Below are positions 19,284 through 28,737 of a stretch of DNA of 64,000 nt, in pieces. A model generated the notes under the pieces. The model worked only from the letters and a program-made list of their open reading frames with translations, was not told the origin of the DNA and ran no database searches. The DNA is taken from NCBI GenBank assembly GCA_903909435.1, contig CAIVVT010000288.1:62001-126000 (forward strand), given 5' to 3'. The first letter of the stretch is position 1. Each line of letters opens with the position of its first letter. Position numbers and translations under genes: made by a program. The stretch is from an uncultured Acidobacteriia bacterium (GTDB lineage Bacteria; Acidobacteriota; Terriglobia; Bryobacterales; Bryobacteraceae).

Positions 19284-19984
19284 TCATCCCCTGCATCGAC
19301 CTCATGGACGGCAAGGTCGTCCAACTCGTCCAGGGTCGTGAAAGAGCGCTCGAAGGCGCGCCGCCGCTCGAGATGCTGGAGCGCTTCAGTGGCTTCCCGG
19401 TGATTCAGGTGATCGACCTGGACGCAGCTCTCGGCAGGGGTGAGAACAATGCCATCGTCGAGTTGCTGGCTGGGCGAGCGCGCATCCGTGCAGGCGGAGG
19501 CGTGCGCACCCCAGAGCGTGCAGCCAAGCTGCTGGAATGTGGTGCGGAGAAGGTCATTGTCGGAACGTCGGCGTTCACCAGGACCGGCGTCAACCATGCA
19601 CTGCTCGGCTCGATCGCGGACTCAGTCGGAGCAGACAAGATCCTAGTCGCGCTCGACTCCAAGGGCGGACGCATTGTGGTCAAGGGTTGGACCGAATCCC
19701 TCGAAATCTCAGCCGAGCAGATCCTCGCGGAACTCGAATCTTACTGCGGCGGATATCTTTGCACGTACGTCGACAAGGAAGGCATGTTGCAGGGAACGGA
19801 TCTCGACTGGTTCCGCCGTTTGCGTGCTGCGACCGCCAGGGAAATCACCGCGGCCGGCGGCATTACGACCTTGGAAGAGATACGCGAATTGCTCGCACTC
19901 GACATCCACGCCGCGCTGGGCATGGCCATTTACACCAGGCGCCTGGATCTCGCGGAGCTACGACAGATTCAGGAAACACTGTAA
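19280..19984 (+). CDS. hisA: ProFAR isomerase
   Basis: Isomerises ProFAR to PRFAR, upstream of HisHF. 234 aa TIM barrel related to HisF. The catalytic Asp is in [17 protein letters not shown], with [11 protein letters not shown] and [14 protein letters not shown] phosphate-binding motifs. Last gene of the operon; it follows hisF with an ATGA overlap. No clear terminator seen in the 135 nt before the convergent gene. Confidence 0.95.
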   Translation: MIIPCIDLMDGKVVQLVQGRERALEGAPPLEMLERFSGFPVIQVIDLDAALGRGENNAIVELLAGRARIRAGGGVRTPERAAKLLECGAEKVIVGTSAFTRTGVNHALLGSIADSVGADKILVALDSKGGRIVVKGWTESLEISAEQILAELESYCGGYLCTYVDKEGMLQGTDLDWFRRLRAATAREITAAGGITTLEEIRELLALDIHAALGMAIYTRRLDLAELRQIQETL

Positions 19985-20119
19985 CCTCGGCGGTTACCGG
20001 TTAGGGCTCGAACTCGACAACCACTCTCGTCGCGCGTGACTGCCAGATTAAGTGAAGTTCGGGAGGACTCCAGTTCTAATTCCTTCGGCAGTGCGTGCGG
20101 CGCGCAAGCACGTCGTAGC

Positions 20120-20998
20120 TTACGCCGCGTACTTGTCCAAAAACTTCTTGCCCGCTTTCGCGCCGTCGAGTTCGCTCAGGGTCTTGCCTTCGTACTCGAT
20201 GCCCACGAAGCCCTTGTACCCAGCCTCGGCGACGATCTTCATCATCCGGTCCATGTCGATAGTCGTCTCTTTGCCGTCTGCTCCGAAGTCGTAGCACTTG
20301 AAGCTGACGCCCTTCGCATACGGCATCATCTTCTTCACGGCTTCGTAGCGGTCCACTTCTTTCGGGAAGTTGCCGAAGTCCGGTAGTGTGCCGAAGTTCG
20401 ACTTGCCGACTTTCTTCATCAGCGCCACGATTGCGTCGGGATCGGAGGATAATCCCCAGTGATTCTCGATCAACACGTTCAACCCGACCATCCGGGCATA
20501 GTCGGCCAGCGACGCGAAGCTGTCGGCGCAGTAGCCGAGCACGCTCTCTTTCTCTTCCGCAGTCTTCGGATTAATGTCCGAATGCATGTTCGTTCGGATA
20601 GAATGGCCACCTAGTTCTGCGCAATAATCGATCCATTTACGGTGGTTATCGACGGTTTTTTTGCGCACAGCCAGTGAAGAATGGCCCATCATTCCTTCGT
20701 CGTCGCACATGATCAGGACACACCGCGTACCGGTCTGCTTCATAGCGGTCCGCAGGCGTCCAATGTAGCCCTGTGTCGGCGCGGCCCACAGTGCGTTCAC
20801 GAATTCCAGCCCCTCGATACCCAGTTCACTCGCGTAGCGCGGGAAGTCGAGATTGGTCATCTTCTGACCCTGGATGGCGCGGTGCACGGACCACTCGGCG
20901 AGCGAAATGCGCAGCGCCTTGTCGCTCTGGGCGAGAGCGATAGACGGCAGCGTCATACTGAGCGCGCGCAACAGATCGCGCCTGTTCACGACTGGCAT
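20120..20998 (-). CDS. Sugar phosphate isomerase/epimerase-like TIM-barrel protein with export signal
   Basis: A 292-aa protein of the xylose-isomerase-like TIM-barrel family. The N-terminus NRRDLLRALSMTLPSIALAQ resembles a Tat-type signal (RR followed by a hydrophobic stretch), so it is probably exported. Barrel features are ELGIEGLEFVN, VLIENHWGLSSDP, LPDFGNFP and GFVGIEYEGKT, giving the Glu/Asp/His metal positions of the family. The substrate is unknown. Transcribed towards the his operon and convergent with hisA. Confidence 0.8.
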   Translation of the reverse strand: MPVVNRRDLLRALSMTLPSIALAQSDKALRISLAEWSVHRAIQGQKMTNLDFPRYASELGIEGLEFVNALWAAPTQGYIGRLRTAMKQTGTRCVLIMCDDEGMMGHSSLAVRKKTVDNHRKWIDYCAELGGHSIRTNMHSDINPKTAEEKESVLGYCADSFASLADYARMVGLNVLIENHWGLSSDPDAIVALMKKVGKSNFGTLPDFGNFPKEVDRYEAVKKMMPYAKGVSFKCYDFGADGKETTIDMDRMMKIVAEAGYKGFVGIEYEGKTLSELDGAKAGKKFLDKYAA

Positions 20999-21029
20999 GG
21001 GGCTATCTCCAGATACCTATCATACCAAC

Positions 21030-21661
21030 TCAGGCTGTCAGTTCGAATGGATTCGTGATCCAGTAATCCGGGGCCTGCTCCCGCATCGCTGTAACGTCGC
21101 CGTAGCCCCAGGATACTCCGCAGGTCTTAACCCCGACTCGACGTCCGGCTTCCATGTCGGGGGCTGCGTCGCCGATGAAAAGGCACTGCTCGGGAGCAAC
21201 GCCGAATTTCTCTAGAGAGCGCAAAATCACGTCCGGTTCAGGCTTGCAGGGAAATCCGTCCGTACCTTGCACGTGGTCGAAGTAATCGATCAGACCGAAT
21301 TGGGAGAGCACTATGCGAGCGGTTTCGCTGCCCTTCGTCGTCGCAGTGGACTTTAGCCCGCCAAGCGTGGAAAGCATCTCAGGAACGCCGTCGTATACGC
21401 GCGTCGAGCGGTGCTCGCGGAGTGGGTAAATCGCCCGATAAGTGCGCAGCAATTCGTCCGAACGCTCTTCGCTAATGCCCGGGAAAACGTCCGCGAACAA
21501 CTCCTTCAGGTGGTAACCGATATAGGAGCGAAGCTGCTTGTCGGTCAGGCCGATAGCACCTGCGGCCTCCAGAGTTTCTCGCGCGGCGCCACAAATATCC
21601 GGCGCGGAATCGAGAAGCGTTCCGTCGATGTCGAACAGATACAGTTGGAAGCGGGGGACGC

Positions 21662-21665
<4 letters not shown>
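21030..21665 (-). CDS. HAD-superfamily phosphatase, phosphoglycolate phosphatase-like
   Basis: A 211-aa HAD subfamily IA hydrolase. The nucleophile motif is [15 protein letters not shown], motif II is [24 protein letters not shown] carries the lysine, and motif IV is [14 protein letters not shown]. Similar in layout to Gph/PpaX-type phosphatases, but the substrate cannot be fixed. It overlaps the end of ftsH by 4 nt (ATGA), so it is translationally coupled to it. Confidence 0.85.
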
Positions 21666-23584
<1,919 letters not shown>

Positions 23585-23659
23585 TCGCTTAGCTCGAGAT
23601 GCTCCGGATGTGTCAATTCTATCGCTAACTGTTCAGACGCCGTCCGGTCACAATTAGAT

Positions 23660-25063
23660 TCAAACCCTCGCAGTCGCTGGCTCTTCGACAATCTCTATCG
23701 GATTTGCGCTGCCGGGTCCCGCACACCAGTCAGCCGCCACACCGAGACCTCTGGCCCAAACAAGTTGTCCACGTGATTCCAGAACGGGCCAACTGCTTCG
23801 ATCCCAGGCTGGAATCTTGCGCTCCTGCAGCAGGCTCTGCACCGAACACCCGTCCATTCGCCCAGCCGGCCTGCATCGATCCCCGGCACGCCACCCTCTG
23901 AGCCAAAACGGACCTTGGGTCAAGCCGCCATCCAGCCAGCTACTCACCTTATTATAGGCTGGAGCGTGATTCCCCGCCCTGACCAGCCGTAGCAGCGATC
24001 CGCCGGGCTCGAGCGTGGCGGCCCCTGGCACCGTCAAGGCCACCGGTTCCGGCACCCAAGCAGCGGCAAGTGCCTCACAAAAAAGGATTTGCGTGAATGA
24101 CCTCCATGCGGTGATGTGCGGGAGGCTCAACCGCCCGTGGCCCACCGGCTGCGAGACCAGGCTCAGCAGGCGATCCACCTGTAGGTTGCTGATCCGCGGT
24201 TGCGCGCCTGCCGCCTCACTGCATGCCCTCATCAACACGCGTGCCTGCAGTGCGGAGTGTTCGCGCCTCAAGCGCTCCACATCCAGCACAATTCCAAGCC
24301 GGTGGTACGCCGCCGCCTCGCGCCACACCAGTTCCACCTGCGATTCCCAGTAGCTCTCGTCGCGCGCGGCGAGCGACGCCAGGCGGGCCAGAGCAGCCTC
24401 GACCTTGGGATTCCATTGATTCCGTAACAAAGGCAAAACTTCGTTTCGCAGCCGGTTCCGGTCGTAACAGTTCTCGGCATTCGACGAATCTTCGCGCCAG
24501 CTGAGCCCTTCCGCCAGCAGCCATTTCCTAACTTGGTCCCGCGTCAGTTCCAGCAAGGGACGGATGATCCAGCCGTCGTTCACCGCCCGAATGCCGGCGA
24601 GCGAGTCAGGCGCAGTCCCGCGCAGCAACCGCATCAGCACGGTCTCCGCCTGGTCCGACGCCGTGTGGCCGGTGGCAACAGTGCCCAGGGATTCCCGCTG
24701 GCGCGCCTCGGCGAAGAACCGGTACCGCAACTGGCGCGCCGTCTGCTCTAGATTTCCGCCCTGAGCGACTGCTTGGACGTCCGCAGCCTGGGTAAAGCAC
24801 GGCAACTCAAGACTCGCCGCGAGCGCCTCCACAAATCCGCGGTCACCGTCGGACTCCGTTCCCCTCAGCCGGTGGTCGAAATGCAGAACGACGAGCGACC
24901 ACCCTCTCGTTTGCGAAAGTCGGTGCAGCAGGTGCAGCAGCGCGACCGAGTCGGCGCCGCCGGAAACGGCCACCCCGGCGCGGGCGCCTCGGGGCAGCAT
25001 GTTATAACGGGAAATAGTCCTGAGTACCTGCTCGATCACTGGGCCGCGCTCCGCGATCTTCAT
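23660..25063 (-). CDS. tilS: tRNA(Ile)-lysidine synthase
   Basis: Modifies C34 of the tRNA-Ile(CAU) to lysidine so that it reads AUA. The start chosen is the ATG at 25061-25063 (MKIAERGPV), giving 467 aa; a further in-frame ATG upstream adds a short unconserved stretch. The PP-loop ATP motif is SGGADS (residues 34-39). LHFDHRLRG, ATGHTASDQAETVLMRLLRG and IIRPLLELTRDQVR follow, then the C-terminal TilS domains. Divergent from kdsC with about 90 nt between, 75 nt upstream of ftsH. Confidence 0.93.
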   Translation of the reverse strand: MKIAERGPVIEQVLRTISRYNMLPRGARAGVAVSGGADSVALLHLLHRLSQTRGWSLVVLHFDHRLRGTESDGDRGFVEALAASLELPCFTQAADVQAVAQGGNLEQTARQLRYRFFAEARQRESLGTVATGHTASDQAETVLMRLLRGTAPDSLAGIRAVNDGWIIRPLLELTRDQVRKWLLAEGLSWREDSSNAENCYDRNRLRNEVLPLLRNQWNPKVEAALARLASLAARDESYWESQVELVWREAAAYHRLGIVLDVERLRREHSALQARVLMRACSEAAGAQPRISNLQVDRLLSLVSQPVGHGRLSLPHITAWRSFTQILFCEALAAAWVPEPVALTVPGAATLEPGGSLLRLVRAGNHAPAYNKVSSWLDGGLTQGPFWLRGWRAGDRCRPAGRMDGCSVQSLLQERKIPAWDRSSWPVLESRGQLVWARGLGVAADWCAGPGSANPIEIVEEPATARV

Positions 25064-25156
25064 TGTAAGTCCGGGTCCTGGTTTTGCCCCCATTCCGGGA
25101 CGGTGATCCACAAAGTACAGGCTAGCCGACTAAGAAAGCGCTCATTCCCGAAGCTT

Positions 25157-25729
25157 ATGCCTCCTATCGTTTCCGCCGACATCACCGCGCGCGCCAGGCA
25201 GATTCGCATGGTCCTGATGGACGTAGACGGCGTCCTGACCGACGGCCGGGTGTGGTTTCTGCCCAACCCGAGCGGCGGCATCTTCGAAACCAAAGGCTTC
25301 GATTCCCAGGATGGCATCGCCATGCACTGGCTGAAGCGCTACGGCTACCTGACGGGCATCGTCAGCGGCCGTACCGCCGAAGCGACGGCCGAACGCGGGC
25401 GGCAAGGCAAATTCGATTACGTTTACATGGGCAGTACCGAGAAGCTCGGGATCTTCGACGAAATCCTCGAAAAATCGGGCTGCCGGCCCGAGGAAGTCGC
25501 CTACCTCGGCGACGACCTGACGGACGCAATCCTGATGAAGCGCGTCGGTTTCGCGGTCGCGGTCGCCAATGCGCGGCCTGAAGTGAAGGCGATGGCACAC
25601 TACGTCACCGTGGCGCGAGGCGGCGAGGGCGCGCTGAGAGAAGCCAGCGAAATCCTGTTCGACGCACGCGGAGTTTGGCCTGAAATACTCGCGCATTACG
25701 AAGTCGAATTGCCAAAAACAGAGGCGTGA
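25157..25729 (+). CDS. kdsC: KDO-8-phosphate phosphatase (KdsC-type HAD)
   Basis: Hydrolyses KDO-8-phosphate on the way to lipopolysaccharide inner core. 190 aa from the ATG at 25157 (MPPIVSADI). Minimal C0-type HAD: VLMDVDGVLTDGRVWF (motif I), FDSQDGIAMHWLKRYG, the conserved GIVSGRTAEATAERG (motif II), and VAYLGDDLTDAILMKRVG (motif III/IV), followed by APEVK-like ARPEVKAMAHYVT. The gene reading on starts directly at its stop (TGA then ATG). Confidence 0.9.
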   Translation: MPPIVSADITARARQIRMVLMDVDGVLTDGRVWFLPNPSGGIFETKGFDSQDGIAMHWLKRYGYLTGIVSGRTAEATAERGRQGKFDYVYMGSTEKLGIFDEILEKSGCRPEEVAYLGDDLTDAILMKRVGFAVAVANARPEVKAMAHYVTVARGGEGALREASEILFDARGVWPEILAHYEVELPKTEA

Positions 25730-26419
25730 ATGGATAAACCAGTCGCGTCCGAAGCCCCCCGCACCCTTGAGAGAATCGGCATATCCGTCGTGGCCCGCAA
25801 CCAGCCGGGCACGCTGCATGAACTGACGGGCGCCATCGCCGCGCACCTCGGCAACATCCTGTCCGTGGAATCGTTGGAAACCGTAAACTCCTCCGAATCC
25901 AGGCTCTACTTCGAGATCGAAGTTCCGGGCGCCGACGCCTTGCTGGCCGATTTGAACCGGCTCGCCTGCGTGCATTCCGCAACGGCTGAAAAGAGCCTGC
26001 AGAAGATCTACGGCAAACGCATCATCATCATGGGCGGCGGCGCTCAAGTCGGGCAGGTGGCTCTGGGCGCTATCAGCGAGGCCGACCGGCACAACATCCG
26101 CGGCGAACATATCTCCATAGACACCATCCCCCTGGTCGGCGAGCAAACGCTGGCTGACGCCGTTCGCGCCGTGGCCCGTCTGCCGCGGGCGCGCGCCCTC
26201 GTGCTGGCCGGTTCGCTGATGGGCGGCGACATCGAAACGGCGGTCCGCGAGGTCCGCGCGCAGGGCTTGCTGGTGGTCAGCTTGAACATGGCCGGCAGCG
26301 TGCCCGATGCCGCCGATCTCGTGGTCACCGACCCGGTGCAAGCCGGCGTAATGGCCGTCATGGCCATCGCAAACACCGCGAAGTTCACGGTGGAACGGCT
26401 GAAGCGACGGGTGTTTTAG
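25730..26419 (+). CDS. ACT-domain protein with conserved C-terminal domain (DUF5612-like)
   Basis: A 229-aa protein. Residues about 14-85 form an ACT domain (ISVVARNQPGTLHELTGAIA), the ligand-binding regulator module of amino-acid metabolism. The rest is a distinct domain with a Gly-rich start (IIIMGGGAQVGQVALGAI), AVARLPRARALVLAGSLMGG, and SLNMAGSVPDAADLVVTDP. It resembles from memory a protein type I associate with methanogens; that link was not tested. It begins on the base after the kdsC stop, so it is translated with kdsC. Function unknown; a regulator or a small-molecule binder are the likely options. Confidence 0.7.
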   Translation: MDKPVASEAPRTLERIGISVVARNQPGTLHELTGAIAAHLGNILSVESLETVNSSESRLYFEIEVPGADALLADLNRLACVHSATAEKSLQKIYGKRIIIMGGGAQVGQVALGAISEADRHNIRGEHISIDTIPLVGEQTLADAVRAVARLPRARALVLAGSLMGGDIETAVREVRAQGLLVVSLNMAGSVPDAADLVVTDPVQAGVMAVMAIANTAKFTVERLKRRVF

Positions 26420-26431
26420 GCGTTTCCGGCC

Positions 26432-27205
26432 ATGCCGCCACCGCAGTTCACCCACGCCCTGGTCGCTTTTGCGGCGGCTTTCGCGGCCGGATCCATCAAC
26501 TCGGTGGCCGGCGGCGGCACCCTCATTTCATTCCCGGCCCTCATCTGGCTGGGGCTGAATTCCGTCACTGCCAACGCCACCAGCACAGTGGCGATCTGGC
26601 CCGGTTCCCTGGGAGCGATGTGGGGCTACCGGCGCGAATTGCGCACGACTCGTTTGCGGATGCTGCTTCTCATCGTTCCCAGCTTGATTGGCGGAATGAG
26701 CGGGGCATGGCTGCTCAAGTTCACGCCGCCTAGCGTGTTCGACAAACTAGTGCCGTTTCTGATCCTGTTTGCGACGCTCCTGTTCATGGCCCAGGAGGCG
26801 GTGCAGCGGTTGCTCAAAACCTCCGAAGCGGCCAAGCATCAGTCGTCAAAATGGCTGGCAGGGGCGATCGTCTTCCAGTTCTTCGTGGCCTTGTACGGAG
26901 GATACTTCGGAGCGGGCATCGGCATTCTGATGCTTGCCGCATTGAGCGTATTGGGCCTGACTGACATCCACGAGATGAACGGTCTCAAGAACTTCTTCGC
27001 CGTGTGCATCAACGGAGTAGCCGCACTCTACTTCATAGCTTCGAACATGGTCTACTGGCCTGACGTCGTGATCATGGTCCTGGGCGCTATTGCCGGCGGG
27101 GTCGGCGGAGCGGGCCTGGCGCGCAAACTCGGCCGCACCGCCGTGCGGCGCATCGTCATCTGCATCGGCTTCGGTATGGCCATCTCGCTGTTCATCAAGA
27201 AATAG
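26432..27205 (+). CDS. TSUP-family (TauE/SafE) permease
   Basis: A 257-aa inner-membrane protein with about eight hydrophobic segments. The family's N-terminal repeat motif is clear: FAAGSINSVAGGGTLISFPALIWLGL, and the second-half counterpart is ALYGGYFGAGIGILMLAALSVLG. TSUP proteins export or import sulfite, sulfoacetate and similar anions; the substrate here is not predictable. Starts 12 nt after the ACT-domain gene in the same direction, so it is likely in the kdsC transcript. Confidence 0.88.
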   Translation: MPPPQFTHALVAFAAAFAAGSINSVAGGGTLISFPALIWLGLNSVTANATSTVAIWPGSLGAMWGYRRELRTTRLRMLLLIVPSLIGGMSGAWLLKFTPPSVFDKLVPFLILFATLLFMAQEAVQRLLKTSEAAKHQSSKWLAGAIVFQFFVALYGGYFGAGIGILMLAALSVLGLTDIHEMNGLKNFFAVCINGVAALYFIASNMVYWPDVVIMVLGAIAGGVGGAGLARKLGRTAVRRIVICIGFGMAISLFIKK

Positions 27206-27209
27206 CCCC

Positions 27210-27686
27210 TCAGAATGCGAGACCGGCGTAGGCCAGCAGAGAGGCAATAAGCCCAAGGCCAAGCCGGGCGGCGGAACTGCGGGCGCTATTCCGCCAGGCT
27301 GTCACCGCCAAAGCCAGCACACCGGCCGCTACAATCCATTCGACGAACAGAACGGACAGCGTCGCGCCCTGGACGAGCCGGATTGCCGTAAACAGGAGCA
27401 TCATCGTCCCGCCGCCCAGCAGCGCCGGCCAGCGGACTCGTCCGTCGAGCAGGCAGATCGACTGGACCGCAAGTTGAATGGTGTAGGGGAAGAACAGCCG
27501 TCGATCGCCGGTCCAGCAGAACACGCAGATCCACGCCAATCCAACTCCAGCGACGCCCAGCACAGCGGCAAAGCTCAGCCTCGTGCGCGGGATTGCGAAC
27601 AGGGCTACGACAGCTTCGAGCGCCCAGGGCCAGGCCGCCGCCAAAGTGCGGGCGGAGATGCCGGGATCAGACTCAACCAGGATCAC
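27210..27686 (-). CDS. Hypothetical five-helix membrane protein
   Basis: 158 aa, mostly hydrophobic, with about five predicted membrane segments (for example LSFAAVLGVAGVGLAWICVF and WIVAAGVLALAVTAW). No family motif recognised. Convergent with the TSUP gene (5 nt between stops) and 57 nt downstream of the SufU-like gene on the same strand. Codon usage looks like its neighbours. Confidence 0.6.
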   Translation of the reverse strand: MILVESDPGISARTLAAAWPWALEAVVALFAIPRTRLSFAAVLGVAGVGLAWICVFCWTGDRRLFFPYTIQLAVQSICLLDGRVRWPALLGGGTMMLLFTAIRLVQGATLSVLFVEWIVAAGVLALAVTAWRNSARSSAARLGLGLIASLLAYAGLAF

Positions 27687-27743
27687 CCTGAGTATCGTCG
27701 CACACCGTGCCGTCGGAACTCGCTGCCGGTCGTGGAACGGCCC

Positions 27744-28106
27744 TTACCTGAGCCGGGCTAGCAGGGCCTCCACGCCGCTGGCACAGAGTGCCGCCGCGTG
27801 CCGCGAGGCTGGGGGCAGCCCTCCCAAAGCCGCGTCGATAATCGATTCCTGGAACGCCATGATGCCCTCCATCGGCTGATCGTGCAGCCATTCGGCCAGG
27901 GCCGAACCAGCCGCAATGGAGGCGGTGCAGCCTCGCACCTGAAAGGCCGCGTCCACCACACGCCCACCGTCGAAACGGGCGCTGAGCTTGAGGACGTCCC
28001 CGCAGGCCGGGTTTTCCACCTGGACAACCAGCGCGGGCGGAGCCAGCACCCCGGCGTGACGCGGGTTTTTGAAGTGATCGAGCAGACGTTCCGGGTATAA
28101 GCTCAT
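27744..28106 (-). CDS. Iron-sulfur cluster scaffold, SufU/IscU-like
   Basis: A 120-aa NifU_N-type scaffold that would hold a nascent Fe-S cluster. The start chosen is the ATG at 28104-28106 (MSLYPERLLDHFKNPRHAG), matching the family N-terminus; the upstream extension is not conserved in style. Three cluster-ligand cysteines are in place: NPACGD, VRGCTASIA and AALCASGV. No sufBCDS or iscS is adjacent, so it stands alone here. Divergent from mutT. Confidence 0.85.
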   Translation of the reverse strand: MSLYPERLLDHFKNPRHAGVLAPPALVVQVENPACGDVLKLSARFDGGRVVDAAFQVRGCTASIAAGSALAEWLHDQPMEGIMAFQESIIDAALGGLPPASRHAAALCASGVEALLARLR

Positions 28107-28174
28107 GCCGCTATGTTTCAATGGAATAGGATACTGGCTGCACAGCCTCTCCTCCATTCTCCGCCAGCCGCCCC

Positions 28175-28585
28175 ATGAATCGAACGCTCATTGTCGTCGC
28201 AGGAGTCCTCCATCGGGATGGCAAGCTGCTGATCGGCCAGAGGATGGCGGACGACCGGCACGGGCTGAAGTGGGAATTCCCCGGCGGCAAGGTCGAACTC
28301 GGCGAAACGCCGAAGCAAGCCCTGGCGCGCGAACTGCGCGAGGAACTCGCAATTGAGGCGGTCATCGGCCGGGAGATTGCCCGCTATGAGCAGTCCACAC
28401 GCCGCCGCAGCCCGCTCCTGCTGCTGTTCCACTCCATAGACAGTTACGTCGGCGAGCCGCAGGGCATCACGTTCGAACAGATCCGTTGGGAAGACCCGGC
28501 CAAACTACCGGAGTATGATTTCCTGGACGGCGATCTGGACTTCGTACGACGCTTGGCCATGGGCCGGCTCCGCCCCTTCGCCTGA
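28175..28585 (+). CDS. Nudix hydrolase, MutT-like (8-oxo-dGTP pyrophosphatase)
   Basis: A 136-aa Nudix protein. The Nudix box is complete: GGKVELGETPKQALARELRE followed by ELAI, fitting Gx5Ex7REUxEExGU. The N-terminus VVAGVLHRDGKLLIGQR and the WEFPGG motif are typical of MutT-type nucleotide-pool sanitisers, but Nudix substrates vary. Divergent from the SufU-like gene, 69 nt apart. Confidence 0.85.
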   Translation: MNRTLIVVAGVLHRDGKLLIGQRMADDRHGLKWEFPGGKVELGETPKQALARELREELAIEAVIGREIARYEQSTRRRSPLLLLFHSIDSYVGEPQGITFEQIRWEDPAKLPEYDFLDGDLDFVRRLAMGRLRPFA

Positions 28586-28613
28586 TTCTCCGGAATTGGG
28601 AGCTTTGTGGGTC

Positions 28614-28683
28614 GGCTCTCCAGAGCCGCGTGGGCTCACCAGCGCCCGCCCAGCACCGGCAAACATGTGGGCTCTCCAGAGCC
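28614..28683. repeat. Two copies of a short palindromic repeat
   Basis: GGCTCTCCAGAGCC (arms GGCTCT/AGAGCC) occurs at 28614-28627 and again at 28670-28683, each within a similar GTGGG...CC context. This looks like a REP-type intergenic repeat upstream of the dehydrogenase gene. Confidence 0.55.
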
Positions 28684-28737
28684 GCCTACTTTTCCTCCGC
28701 AGCCCGTCAACTCTCGCGTATCATTGAAAAACACACA

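Noticed and set aside
25142-26455. A 437-aa minus-strand ORF
   Set aside because: Exact shadow of kdsC and the ACT-domain gene, His/Gln/Arg-rich as antisense frames in high-GC DNA are.
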